Assembly (NCBI GenBank): GCA_964444825.1
Contig: CAYUIS010000008.1
Span: forward strand, 1 to 60,082
From: CAYUIS01 sp964444825
GTDB taxonomy: Bacteria > Chloroflexota > Anaerolineae > B4-G1
Direction: 5' to 3'
Length of the DNA: 60,082 nt
Shown here: positions 25,493-34,700 of the stretch, piece by piece
Layout of the letters: the number at the start of each line of letters is the position of its first letter
Position numbering within the stretch: the first letter of the stretch is position 1
The notes under the pieces: generated by a model
Database searches by the model: none
What the model was told of the DNA's origin: nothing
The model's input: only the letters and a program-made list of their open reading frames with translations
Translations under genes and position numbers: made by a program

Positions 25493-25660
25493 AGGGTTAT
25501 CGCATTTGGCGCTCCCAGCCCTTGTCCTGTCCGGTCAAGGACAGGGTCCTCGTCCCCGAGGACGGCCTTCACGAAATCGGGCTACAACAGCAGATTCTCA
25601 TCGCGCAGGGCGCCCCGAGGACGGGGCTCAGAGCTGTGGTTAGCCAAATGCAATCGCCCT
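25493..25660. mobile_element. 168-bp element with terminal inverted repeats, copy 1
   Basis: This copy and the one at 26237-26404 are both 168 bp and nearly identical. The ends are inverted: AGGGTTATCGCATTTGGC at the left and the near-complement of it at the right. Inside are two strong hairpins, GTCCTCG-TCCC-CGAGGAC and GCCCCG-AGGA-CGGGGC, and a third with CCTGTCC/GGACAGG arms. No open frame of meaning is present. MITE-like, or a structured dispersed repeat. No clear target-site duplication is visible. Its right end touches the stop codon of the zincin fragment. Confidence 0.75.
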
Positions 25661-25760
25661 AGTATGCACCCATCTCGCGTAGTCGGGCGTCGTCTATTCC
25701 AAAGTGGTGCGCGATCTCGTGGGAAACCATCACAAGTCGAAAACAGTATTCTGGATGCAT
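25659..25760 (-). pseudogene. C-terminal fragment of a second zincin metallopeptidase
   Basis: A 33-codon minus-strand frame, ATG to TAG, whose product ends HEIAHHFG followed by IDDARLREMGAY. The intact neighbour ends HELGHHFG followed by LSDDRLREIGAY. So this is the last third of a paralogous PF06262-type zincin, with the active-site helix kept and everything upstream lost. The divergence from the neighbour shows it is not a recent duplication. The 168-bp element ends at its stop codon. It cannot fold as the full domain and is most likely a remnant. Confidence 0.8.
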
Positions 25761-25811
25761 ACTTGGTGCGAGAGATTGCCTCCTTGCTGCGACGACGGGA
25801 GCAATCCCCCG

Positions 25812-26180
25812 TCAGTAGGCCCCAATCTCTCGTAATCGGTCATCACTTAGTCCAAAATGATGTCCAAGTTCATGACGGAGGACCCTTTGGATAGTGCTGC
25901 GTACTTCTTCCAGCGTCCGGCAACGCATCTCGATGGGGCGCTGGTATATGCTGATCTTGTCGGGTAGGACCAACCCATAGTTGCGGGTGCGCTTGGTCTG
26001 CGGCACGCCGTGGTAGAACCCCAGCAGCGAAGCCGGGTGGCGCACACCAGCCAACCGCAACGTTTCGCGATCTGGCCACTCCTCGACGGTCACTTCTACG
26101 TTGTCCAGTTTGCCTTGGAACTCTTGGGGCAGTTCGTCGAGAGCCTGAGCTACCAGATGTTCAAAGGTTTGCCGATTCAT
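25812..26180 (-). CDS. Zincin-like metallopeptidase (PF06262 type)
   Basis: A 122-residue protein of the small zincin family (formerly DUF1025). The zinc site is HELGHHFG (H103, E104, H107), followed by LSDDRL, where the Asp can serve as a third ligand. No signal peptide or membrane segment. Members are widespread but poorly characterised; substrates are unknown. The ATG lies eight bases after a TATAAT box with no Shine-Dalgarno sequence, so the mRNA is probably leaderless. It lies between two 168-bp repeats together with a remnant of a second copy, so this locus has been rearranged. Confidence 0.85.
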   Translation of the reverse strand: MNRQTFEHLVAQALDELPQEFQGKLDNVEVTVEEWPDRETLRLAGVRHPASLLGFYHGVPQTKRTRNYGLVLPDKISIYQRPIEMRCRTLEEVRSTIQRVLRHELGHHFGLSDDRLREIGAY

Positions 26181-26188
26181 ACAAGTAT

Positions 26189-26217
26189 ATTATAGCATCG
26201 AATAGATGATTTGACAC
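26189..26217 (-). promoter_or_regulatory. Promoter of the zincin gene (leaderless)
   Basis: On the minus strand GTGTCA (26212-26217), a 17-bp spacer and TATAAT (26189-26194). ATG 26180 follows the -10 box by eight bases. Confidence 0.7.
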
Positions 26218-26236
26218 GACACAACACGGAAAAGAT

Positions 26237-26404
26237 AGGACTATCGCATTTAGCGCTCCCAGCCCTTGTCCTGTCCGGTCAAGGACAGGGTCCTCGTCCC
26301 CGAGGATGGCCTTCACGAAATCGGGCTTCAACAACGGGCTCTCATCGCGCACGGCGCCCCGAGGACGGGGCTCAGAGCTGTGGTCAGCCAAATGCGATAG
26401 CCCT
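26237..26404. mobile_element. 168-bp element with terminal inverted repeats, copy 2
   Basis: Same length and order of hairpins as copy 1, in the same orientation. The terminal repeats are better preserved here: 18 bp with two mismatches (AGGACTATCGCATTTAGC against the complement of the right end). It lies between the divergent zincin and glycoside hydrolase promoters. Differences from copy 1 are scattered single bases. Confidence 0.8.
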
Positions 26405-26412
26405 AGTCCAGA

Positions 26413-26440
26413 TTGACAATGCGTGAACCGCGATTAGAAT
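26413..26440 (+). promoter_or_regulatory. Promoter of the glycoside hydrolase gene (leaderless)
   Basis: TTGACA (26413-26418), a 16-bp spacer and TAGAAT (26435-26440). ATG 26450 is nine bases further, with no ribosome-binding site between. Confidence 0.78.
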
Positions 26441-26449
26441 GGGGCCAAT

Positions 26450-27790
26450 ATGAATAACCTTGTTCCGACTCGCGGAGGACAGGCGGCAACCCATTCTCGT
26501 AGGGTGCTGCCTTTGCTTACCCTGGTGATCTGTTGCATACTGATGGGATGTCGGGGGCGTTCTTTGCTTCCGGATAGCCCAACTGTATCGCCGCCAACAC
26601 CGGCAACAGCGCCAACGCCGGCGATGACCCCAACGTCGGTCAGTGTCTATCTACCCGGCATTGCCGGCGGGGGAGAGTCCATACTTCCTACGCCAACGCC
26701 GCCTGCCTCTCCCGTTGCGACCGAACCCCAGCCTTCCGGTCCGACGCCTCTGCCGCCGCCGGTCCCCAAGCCTGGATATGGGGTGCAGATACATCTGTTC
26801 GCCGGTGACACAGCCGAGACGCTGCATTGGGCGCGGGGGTTGGGTGTAGGGTGGGTCAAGCAGCAGGTGATGTGGCACACGATCGAGCATGGGCCGAACG
26901 ATTTTGAGTGGGAACAATTGGACCGCGCGGTGGGGGCGTGTGATGCCTTTGGCTTCAAGTTGTTACTCAGCGTGATCCGCGCGCCTGACTGGATCCGGGC
27001 GGTCGAGCTCGAGAGCGGCCCGCCGGCCGATTACGCCGAGTTTGGCCGCTTTATGGGTCAGGTGGCGACGCGTTACCGGGGTAGAGTTGCAGCGTACGAG
27101 CTGTGGAACGAGCCCAATCTGGCCCGTGAGTGGCGCGGGGATACGCTGGATGCGGCCCGCTTTGTGGCGTTGGTCGCCGAGGGAGCCACGGCCGTGCGGG
27201 CTGCTGACCCTGACGCGTTGGTCATCAGCGGTGCTCCGGCCGTCACCGGAATCAATGACGGCGTCGAGGCGATTGATGACCGCGTTTTTTTGAGGGGTAT
27301 GTATGAAGCAGGGGTTGCGCGGTGGGTGGATGGAATCGGCGCACATCCCTACGGTTTCGCTAACCCGCCGGGGGAAAGCTGGCAAGATGCGGAGCACGTC
27401 GCCTCAAGTCACAATGAGCATCCCAGCTTCTTTTTCCAAGACACGCTGGAGGACTACCGCGCCATTATGCTCGCGTACGGCGATACGGGCCGCCAACTCT
27501 GGATCACAGAGTTTGGCTGGCCGTCGGTCGAAGGGATGGGGACGATGGACACGGCAGGTTGGGAGTACGCCCGGCAGGTTAGTGAAAGCCAACAGGCGCA
27601 ATACATCGTGCGCGCCTATCAGATGGGAGACGAGCGGCCCTGGGTGGGGCCGATGTTCCTGTGGAATCTCAACCTGGCCACAATCTGGGGCCCGGGAGAT
27701 CCGGTCTCGGCTTACAGTCTCCTGCGACCGAACCGCTCCTATCGTCCATCTTACCTGGCCTTGCGGTTTGCGCAGCCATTGGAGCAGTGA
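26450..27790 (+). CDS. Lipoprotein glycoside hydrolase, clan GH-A
   Basis: A 446-residue secreted enzyme. The signal peptide ends in the lipobox LMGC (C34), followed by a Pro/Thr linker to about residue 105. The catalytic barrel is of the GH-A clan (GH5/GH39-like): AYELWNEPNL carries the acid/base Glu221, and LWITEFGWPS the nucleophile Glu354, with IGAHPYGF between. The exact GH family and the sugar it attacks cannot be set from sequence alone. It would sit on the outer face of the membrane and act on polysaccharide. The gene ends immediately beside the stop of the convergent penicillin-binding protein gene, with no base between them. Confidence 0.87.
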   Translation: MNNLVPTRGGQAATHSRRVLPLLTLVICCILMGCRGRSLLPDSPTVSPPTPATAPTPAMTPTSVSVYLPGIAGGGESILPTPTPPASPVATEPQPSGPTPLPPPVPKPGYGVQIHLFAGDTAETLHWARGLGVGWVKQQVMWHTIEHGPNDFEWEQLDRAVGACDAFGFKLLLSVIRAPDWIRAVELESGPPADYAEFGRFMGQVATRYRGRVAAYELWNEPNLAREWRGDTLDAARFVALVAEGATAVRAADPDALVISGAPAVTGINDGVEAIDDRVFLRGMYEAGVARWVDGIGAHPYGFANPPGESWQDAEHVASSHNEHPSFFFQDTLEDYRAIMLAYGDTGRQLWITEFGWPSVEGMGTMDTAGWEYARQVSESQQAQYIVRAYQMGDERPWVGPMFLWNLNLATIWGPGDPVSAYSLLRPNRSYRPSYLALRFAQPLEQ

Positions 27791-30019
27791 TTACCCCTCC
27801 GGAGTCAGCGTTGGATCGGGTGGCGCATAGTCCTCTTCTGCCTGGGGAGGCAATGGGGAAAGCGGAAGGCCATAGTAGGCCTCTATCACCTGCCGGACCA
27901 GGGGCGCGGCCACCGTCGAGCCCTCACCGGCGTTTTCTAGAACGGCAGCTATGGCAATCTCGGGTCTGTCAGCGGGGACGTAGGCGGCAAACCAAGAGTG
28001 TGGTTGGGCGTCAGCTCTGCCCGCTTCAGCGGTGCCCGTCTTGCCTGCGACGAGGATGTTCAGCCCGGCGAAACGATGGGTGGCGGTACCAATGGGGTGG
28101 GTCGTCACTCCCAGCAGCCCTTCCTGAATGACAGCTAGGTTCTCTGGGCTGAGCGGGAGTGTGCCAACGGCCTGGGGCTGGGTCACCTGCTCGGGCAGTG
28201 TGTCTCCTCCTGCGCCGATGCGGTCGATGACGTAGGGACTGTAGAGGGTACCCCCGTTGGCAATGGCCGCCATCATACGGGCAATCTGCAGCGGCGTGAC
28301 GAGCAGGTGGCCTTGGCCAATGGATAGGTTGACTGTGTCGCCGACCCACCAATTCTCGTTTAGGGCGTTGGCCTTCCACCCAGGGTCAGGCACCAATCCA
28401 CTCTCTTCGGGTATGCCGATCAATCCCGTTGGCTCACCGAATCCCAAGCCCCGCCCCATTTCAGGCAACAAGTCCTGGCCTGCTCCGTCAAGGATCTGAC
28501 CCACGGAGTAGAACACGACGTTACAAGAACCTATCAGGCCCTCCTTGAGGCTGATGTTGCCGTGTCCTTCTGTCTTCCAGCACTCCTTTCTTGCGGCTGG
28601 TCCCAGTCCTTCCCAGTAACCCGGACAGTAGAAGAACGTCTGGTCTGGATCCATCCCGCCCTTTTCAAGGGCTGTTGCGAGGGTGACGATCTTGAAGACT
28701 GAACCTGCCGGATAAGTGCCCTGGGTTACCCGGTTGAAGAGCGGTCGTCGGGGGTCAGCCAGGATTTGGGAACGTCCTACTGCCCCGGCTGGTCCGATAA
28801 AGGCGTTGGCGTCGAATCCAGGTCCGCTGGCCAGCGCCCGTATCGCGCCGGTGTGCACATCGAGCACTATGACGGCCCCTCTGCGCGAGCCTAGGATCTG
28901 CTGTACCTGTTGCTGGAAGCCACGATCAAAAGTTGTGTAGATGGGACGGCTGGGTACGGGTGGGCGTTCTGCTACCGTGGCGACCTCTTCGCCCGTCGAG
29001 GTGACGATGCTCAGTACACCCCCGTGCCGCCCAGCCAGAGTATCCTCTCCCCAGGCCTCCAGGCCGGCGATGCCCACCCACTCGTCGCCCCGGTAGCCTC
29101 GATCCCGATATGCCTCCAACTGCTCGGCTGGCACAGGAGAGACCCATCCAGTCACGTGGGGAGCTGCGCTGCCGGCGTCGGAGCGGGGATAGGTCCGCCC
29201 TTGCTTTTCGTCTCGGTATATGCCAGGGACTGACGATAGCAGGTCGTTGTATTCCACGCTGACCTCGCCAGGGATATCGGCGACGGGGATCTTCCATTCG
29301 GCAGGTGCAGCCACGTATCGGCCCCGAATCTCGTCTGCCGTGAGATCTGTGATCAATACCAGCGTTTCCAGGAGCAGGTCTTCGTCCTCGATTTCTCCTG
29401 GGATGACGCCAAGCGTGACGATCGTGCCCATTGTCGCCAGGCCCAGTCCGGCCTGGTCATAGATGTTGGCGCGGGCCGGGACGATGTATTCCATCCAAAA
29501 GTAGTGTTCGCCTGCCAACAAGGGCCAGATGAGCCCTGCGTCCCAGTCCACCAACCAATCCTGTCCGTGCAGGCTGAGCGGCATGATCAGATCGGCGGTC
29601 AAGGTGCCTACCAGCGCTGTGTCATAGTCCAACTGGAAGGAAACATAGGCCTGATTGCCCTCTTGGAGTGCCGACTGGAGGCGTGTGGTCACGGTGAGCA
29701 CGGTAGCTGTTGTGAGCGCTCGTTGATATCGGTCGACAAAGCCATCCATATCAAGGTTAACTCGACTAGGGGGAGATAGGAGGGCGTACATCAGCGTATA
29801 GTCGTCCGCTTGCCAAGCATTCAGGAAGGCAGCGGCTGTTGTTTCAGGGGACGGCGGTGGTAGGGTGGGGGTGGGAGGAGCAGATGTGGGGGGCTGGACC
29901 GTCGGTATAGACGGTCCTTCGAGAGGCTTGTCGATGGGTATGTCCCTGCAGTTGGTCAGCAGCAGGATCACCACCAGGGAACACACCGTAAAGCGGATTG
30001 CAGGTCTGTGTTTTGTCAT
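27791..30019 (-). CDS. Penicillin-binding protein with NTF2-like N-domain (class B transpeptidase)
   Basis: A 742-residue peptidoglycan transpeptidase. An N-terminal hydrophobic segment (about 10-24, ending LLLTNC, a poor lipobox) is followed by a Pro/Thr linker, an NTF2-like MecA_N-type domain (about 58-170) and a dimerisation domain. The transpeptidase domain has the three standard motifs: SVFK with active-site Ser440, SCN at 498-500 and KTGTAE at 660. It crosslinks peptidoglycan outside the membrane. The MecA_N domain is typical of PBP2a/PBP3 of low-GC Gram-positives, which have low beta-lactam affinity; whether that holds here is unknown. The start ATG overlaps the maf stop by four bases. 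Confidence 0.93.
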   Translation of the reverse strand: MTKHRPAIRFTVCSLVVILLLTNCRDIPIDKPLEGPSIPTVQPPTSAPPTPTLPPPSPETTAAAFLNAWQADDYTLMYALLSPPSRVNLDMDGFVDRYQRALTTATVLTVTTRLQSALQEGNQAYVSFQLDYDTALVGTLTADLIMPLSLHGQDWLVDWDAGLIWPLLAGEHYFWMEYIVPARANIYDQAGLGLATMGTIVTLGVIPGEIEDEDLLLETLVLITDLTADEIRGRYVAAPAEWKIPVADIPGEVSVEYNDLLSSVPGIYRDEKQGRTYPRSDAGSAAPHVTGWVSPVPAEQLEAYRDRGYRGDEWVGIAGLEAWGEDTLAGRHGGVLSIVTSTGEEVATVAERPPVPSRPIYTTFDRGFQQQVQQILGSRRGAVIVLDVHTGAIRALASGPGFDANAFIGPAGAVGRSQILADPRRPLFNRVTQGTYPAGSVFKIVTLATALEKGGMDPDQTFFYCPGYWEGLGPAARKECWKTEGHGNISLKEGLIGSCNVVFYSVGQILDGAGQDLLPEMGRGLGFGEPTGLIGIPEESGLVPDPGWKANALNENWWVGDTVNLSIGQGHLLVTPLQIARMMAAIANGGTLYSPYVIDRIGAGGDTLPEQVTQPQAVGTLPLSPENLAVIQEGLLGVTTHPIGTATHRFAGLNILVAGKTGTAEAGRADAQPHSWFAAYVPADRPEIAIAAVLENAGEGSTVAAPLVRQVIEAYYGLPLSPLPPQAEEDYAPPDPTLTPEG

Positions 30020-30708
30020 TGGCTATTCAGGATTTGTGCGTGCACTGGACAGAGGTGGGCGTTATGGGTTTGGCACGCAGTTGGAACGTCACGTAGTGGA
30101 TGGACACCCAGATTCCTCAGACAGCGAGTCACGTGGCAAAGCGGGAGGCCCATAACATTCGCATAGCAACCCTGTAGCCGGGCAACAGGGCGGAATGCAG
30201 CGTTCTGAATGGCATAGGCGCCGGCTTTGTCCAGCGGATCACCAGAGGCTACGTAGGCCGAAATCTCGGCGTCGGAGTAGGAACGCATCGTGACCCGAGT
30301 CTCTGCCACAGCGGTCAAGACACGGTCGCTGCCGGGTTGGGACAGGGTTATTCCACTGTACACGGTGTGGAATGGCCCTTCACGCAGTCGGCACAGCATC
30401 TCCGTTGCCTCCTCTGCGTCGCGGGGTTTTCCCAGTATGTGGTCACCGAGGGCCACGACAGTATCACAGGCGAGGATGATCCTATTGTCATTGATGGTCT
30501 GATGCCTGTTCTTATGGGCTTGATCTACGGAGGCGGCGTGAGCCTTGGCTTGACTCAGTCGAATGGCTAGTTCGACGGCTCTTTCGTTCTCCTCGGGCTC
30601 CTCTGGCACGTTGGGAGTCGTGACGTCGAACGGTAGACCAAGCAACTCGAGCAACTCGCGGCGGCGCGGGGAAAGAGATGCAAGTAGTAGCTGGTATTTG
30701 TTCATCAT
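30016..30708 (-). CDS. Maf-family nucleoside triphosphate pyrophosphatase
   Basis: A 230-residue Maf protein, which hydrolyses dTTP, UTP and modified nucleotides to monophosphates. ASLSPRRRELL is the N-terminal signature, LACDTVVALGDHILGKPRD the catalytic and metal-binding region, and DKAGAYAIQ the C-terminal one. The last 25 residues are an unusual His/Cys-rich tail. Maf has been linked to septum formation, and it is translationally coupled here to a penicillin-binding protein, which fits a division-related operon. There are two adjacent ATGs at the start; the ribosome-binding site is weak (AGGCCAG). Confidence 0.9.
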   Translation of the reverse strand: MMNKYQLLLASLSPRRRELLELLGLPFDVTTPNVPEEPEENERAVELAIRLSQAKAHAASVDQAHKNRHQTINDNRIILACDTVVALGDHILGKPRDAEEATEMLCRLREGPFHTVYSGITLSQPGSDRVLTAVAETRVTMRSYSDAEISAYVASGDPLDKAGAYAIQNAAFRPVARLQGCYANVMGLPLCHVTRCLRNLGVHPLRDVPTACQTHNAHLCPVHAQILNSQ

Positions 30709-30731
30709 CTGGCCTGCGATCGTGATAGGCT

Positions 30732-30759
30732 ATTGTAGCATACGTAGCGCAGTTGTAAA
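30732..30759 (-). promoter_or_regulatory. Promoter of the maf-PBP operon
   Basis: On the minus strand TTTACA (30754-30759), a 16-bp spacer and TACAAT (30732-30737). Confidence 0.6.
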
Positions 30760-30847
30760 GAGCCAGTATGTATGTTATCATCTTGTCTCCAGACGATCAC
30801 GATGAGTACGAGATGTCGTGCAACAGACTGGTTAGGATAGGGTAACC

Positions 30848-31747
30848 ATGCCTTTGCGGAGCGTCCGATCCCACCATCCAGACCCTCAGCGCCAGCGTCT
30901 CTACAGGCGGGCCATCGCCATAGCCATAAGCGGTAACGTCCTGCTGGCCGTGGCGAAGGGTATGGCGGCGTGGTTCGTAGATAGCAGTGCGATCCTGTCG
31001 GACGCTGCGAATTCGTTCTCAGACACCCTGTACAGCTTGATGATGGCGGTGGGATTATACTTGTCGCAGCGCCCAGCCGACGAGAGCCATCCGCAGGGAC
31101 ACGGCCGCTTCGAGCCGTTGGTCGGTGTGTTCATTGCCGTGGCGATGGGAGCTGCCGGGGTTGGGGCGCTGCGCGCGGCGGGATTGCGCATGATCACGGG
31201 AACGATGGCCGTTATGCCCGGTTGGCCGATGGGTGTGCTTGCTGGATGCGCCCTTGTCAAAGTGCTCATGTATCTCCTGGTCGGGCGTATCGGGCGCTTG
31301 GCACATAGCCCGGCTATCCTGGCCTCGGCTCGGGACAACCTGGCCGACGTATTGACCTCTACTGCGGCTCTGGCCGGTATCTGGGGCTCGCGGGTCGTTC
31401 ATCCATTGTTCGACCCAGTCGCAGGAGTGGTGGTTGCACTGTGGATATTCCGCGCCGCGTGGGAGATACTCACTGAGAACCTTGGCTACCTGACTGGGCG
31501 CAGCGCGTCAGAGGATCTTGCCGCGCGAATCATTGTTGTGGCCTCGGCTGTGCCTGGTGTCCTGGCCGTGCACCAGGTGGTTGCCGACTATGTAGGACCC
31601 CAGGTACGGGTGGATATGCACATTGACGTGGATGGAGAGATCACGATCCGTGAGGCGCACAGCATAGCTGACCAGGTCCAGATGGAGGTTGAGGCGCTTC
31701 CAGCAGTTGATCTGGCCTTCGTGCACGTGGAGCCAATCGGAGTTTAG
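30848..31747 (+). CDS. Cation diffusion facilitator, predicted Mn(II)-type
   Basis: A 299-residue CDF transporter that exports divalent metal against protons. It has six membrane helices and a C-terminal cytoplasmic ferredoxin-like domain (from about 215). HPQGHGRFE is the loop signature. The metal-site helix 2 reads AANSFSD, giving N55 and D59, and helix 5 reads ARDNLAD, giving a DxxxD pair. An N-D-D-D set matches the Mn exporter MntE rather than the HxxxD sets of zinc transporters. The Mn assignment is inference. The stop overlaps that of the convergent kinase gene by four bases. Confidence 0.92.
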   Translation: MPLRSVRSHHPDPQRQRLYRRAIAIAISGNVLLAVAKGMAAWFVDSSAILSDAANSFSDTLYSLMMAVGLYLSQRPADESHPQGHGRFEPLVGVFIAVAMGAAGVGALRAAGLRMITGTMAVMPGWPMGVLAGCALVKVLMYLLVGRIGRLAHSPAILASARDNLADVLTSTAALAGIWGSRVVHPLFDPVAGVVVALWIFRAAWEILTENLGYLTGRSASEDLAARIIVVASAVPGVLAVHQVVADYVGPQVRVDMHIDVDGEITIREAHSIADQVQMEVEALPAVDLAFVHVEPIGV

Positions 31748-34700
31748 GGCCGTGGGTGCGATTGCTCCAGACGACGCAGTTCGGCGAGCAAGGACTGGGG
31801 GGTCAGGGCAGTCTTTTTCATCAGACCCTGCACTTGGGCAGCAAGGTTCTGCTGTTCCTCTCCACCAAGGATCTTGGCGGTGAGCACAACGACGGGCAGA
31901 TCCATCGTCTGCGCATTGGCCCGCAGTTCTTGAAGTACCTCGGGCCCGCTGATGCCCGGGAGCATCAGATCAAGCAAGACGATGTCGGGTCGCCTGGTCT
32001 CCACAAGCGATAGCCCTTGCTCACCATCGCGCGCCCCGAGGATCTCGTAGGCTTGGGCCGGGATCATTGCTTCCAGGAGATGGAGCATCTCAGGGTCATC
32101 ATCTATGACCAATACCCTGGTCCTGCGCGTCGCTGATCTGTAGGTGGTCAATCGGCTGAGCAGGATATGCAAGTCCTCCAGGCGCACCGGCTTGGCCAGG
32201 TACTCTGTCGCACCCAGGCTGAGCGCTCGCTTGTCATCCTCCAGAACGGATATGACCAAAACTGGGATGTCCTTGGTCTCATAGGTCGACTTGAGGTCGC
32301 GGAGGACGTCCCAACCGCTGCGCTCGGGGAGCATAAGGTCGAGGGTGATCAACGCGGGCTGCACCTCCCGAACGAGATCAACCACGCCATCTCCGCTATA
32401 GTGCTGGACGGCGTTGTATCCCTCCTGGCGCAGATACAGAGATAGGAGATGGCTGAACTGCTGGTCATCCTCGACTACCAATACCGTTTTCTTGGCCTCA
32501 GTCTCCGTAGCGTCGTCAGATGGTCCTAGCGCCGCTCCAGACGGACCGGCGACTGGAAGTAGGAATGAAAAGGTTGCCCCATGACCATATTCACTTTCCA
32601 CCCAGATACGACTGCTATGTAGCTCGATCAATCTACTGCTGATGGTCAGCCCCAGGCCAGTGCCCTTCACACGGCCTGCTGACGAACCGCTGGCCTGACG
32701 AAACTCCTCAAAGATGATCCCCTGCTCCTCGGTCTTGATTCCGACACCTGTGTCGATCACGGAGAAGATCATTGTGGCTGGATCGACCAATGAACACGAG
32801 AGGGTGATGTGCCCGCCAGCGGGCGTGAACTTGTTGGCATTGCTGAGCAGGTTGAGCAACACTTGTTTGATTCGGAAGCGATCTGCGGTCAACGGTGGCA
32901 GGTCCTTGGCCAAGTCTGTTGTCAGCGTCTGTGACTTGCTGTCGATCATCGGTTTGACCGTCGTTTGGACCTCTGCCATCAGCTCTGGGACCGCAAAGCT
33001 CTGGAGTTCCAACACCATACGGCCTGCCTCGATCTTGGATAGGTCGAGGATGTCATTGATCAAGTCAAGCAGGTGTTCCCCACTGACGAGGATGTTGCGC
33101 ACGCATTCCCTTTGGTCGGGGCTGATCTCGCCCACGTGACCCTTCAATAGCACCTCAGAAAAGCCGATGACAGAGTTGAGCGGTGTGCGAAGTTCGTGGC
33201 TTACGTTGGCTAGAAACTGATCCTTGAGTCGATCCAGTTCCTGGAGGCGGACGTTTGCGTCCTCCAGATCGGACGCTCGTTGCTGCAGTTCGATTCTGGC
33301 TTCCTCGACCTCAGTGAACAGGCGTGCCCGTTCCACCAGCAAGGCGATGTTACTGCCTAGTGTGCTCAGGAGTCGGATATCGTCATTCGTAAAGGCGTTG
33401 GGTTTTGGACTGGCAACGTTGAGAGCACCGATGATAAAAGGGCCTGCGGTGAGGGGAACACAAAGCTCAGAGCGTATGTTGGGTAGGACCCTGTAGTATC
33501 GTGGGTCCTGCTGCACATCGGGAACGATCAGAGGTTGGCCGTGCTTGGCCACCCATCCTGCAATCCCCTCATCCAGGGTGAGGCATAGATTCCCGATCAG
33601 ATTATGTGGGTAGCCGGTACCTGAAACCAGTCTCAGTATCCGACTTTCCGACTCCAGCAACAAGAGAGCCACGCTGGCGCCGTCCATCTCGGCGGTCAGG
33701 GCTTCCGCGGCCCGTTGGAGGGTGTCTTGAAGGCGAGTCTCGGTGGCCGCCGCCAGGCTTGCGTCGTGGAGGAACTGCATCTCGTGGACTCGACGACCGG
33801 CCGCCTCGAACAAGCGCGCATTATCCAGCGCTACCGCGGCCTGGTCGATGAAGGCAGTCAGCGTCTGGATCTCATCCTCGCCGATGTGGTCCCTGCCTGT
33901 CTGAGCCAGTTCCGTTTTGTCGTGGCCTACCTCGACGACGCCGATAATACCATCACGCATCCTGATTGGCACAAAGATACGTACGTACTGTCCTTGGTCG
34001 AATTGTTCCCAGGCGTCACGGTCGAACCGTGAATCCCATTCCTCGATGATCTCGGTATTGCCAGTACGCCAGACATCAGCCAGGATGTATGGATGGTCGT
34101 GGGGGTATGGCTCTGTCTTTACCCAGGCTGGAAACGTGTCAAACTCGCCCTCCGACAACCCGTGGCGAACGCGGATGGTTTCTGAGTCGGGGTCGACAAC
34201 GGCGATGAGGGCATACTTGCCGGCGAGCGTGCGGCACACGGCCTCCAGAATGGCGCGCATCAGGAACTCTTCTTCCAGAGACGAAGACAGGGCGCGACTG
34301 GTCCGGTACAGAGCTTCCAACTGCTGAGCGACCCTCTCCGTCTCGGTAAAGAGGCGCGCGTGTTCCATGGCAATGGATGCCTGGTGGGTGAGTGTCTGAC
34401 CGGTCGCGATCTCGCCCTGAGTAAAGTGGTGGGGGCCACGACTTTCCCAGACGACGGCCAGGCCCAACTTACGGCTGTGGGTCACCATCGGCAGATATAG
34501 CGCGGACTGGATGTCGTGTCTCTCCAACATGGCTCGCTCGGGGGCGGTGAGTTCGGGATCGGTTACCTTGATCTGGATAGGGCGGCTTCGGGACAGCGCC
34601 TGTGCCGCGGTGGGGAGCTCGGTCAGCAGGTAGGTCTCGCCTGTGCCCGAGCGCTGCTCGTCGTCACTCGCTCCAGAAGCCGCGTAATGGCCGACAACGG

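Noticed and set aside
25384..25643. Small frames inside the 168-bp elements
   Set aside because: The same peptides appear in both copies only because the DNA is repeated; start sites and ribosome-binding sites are absent.
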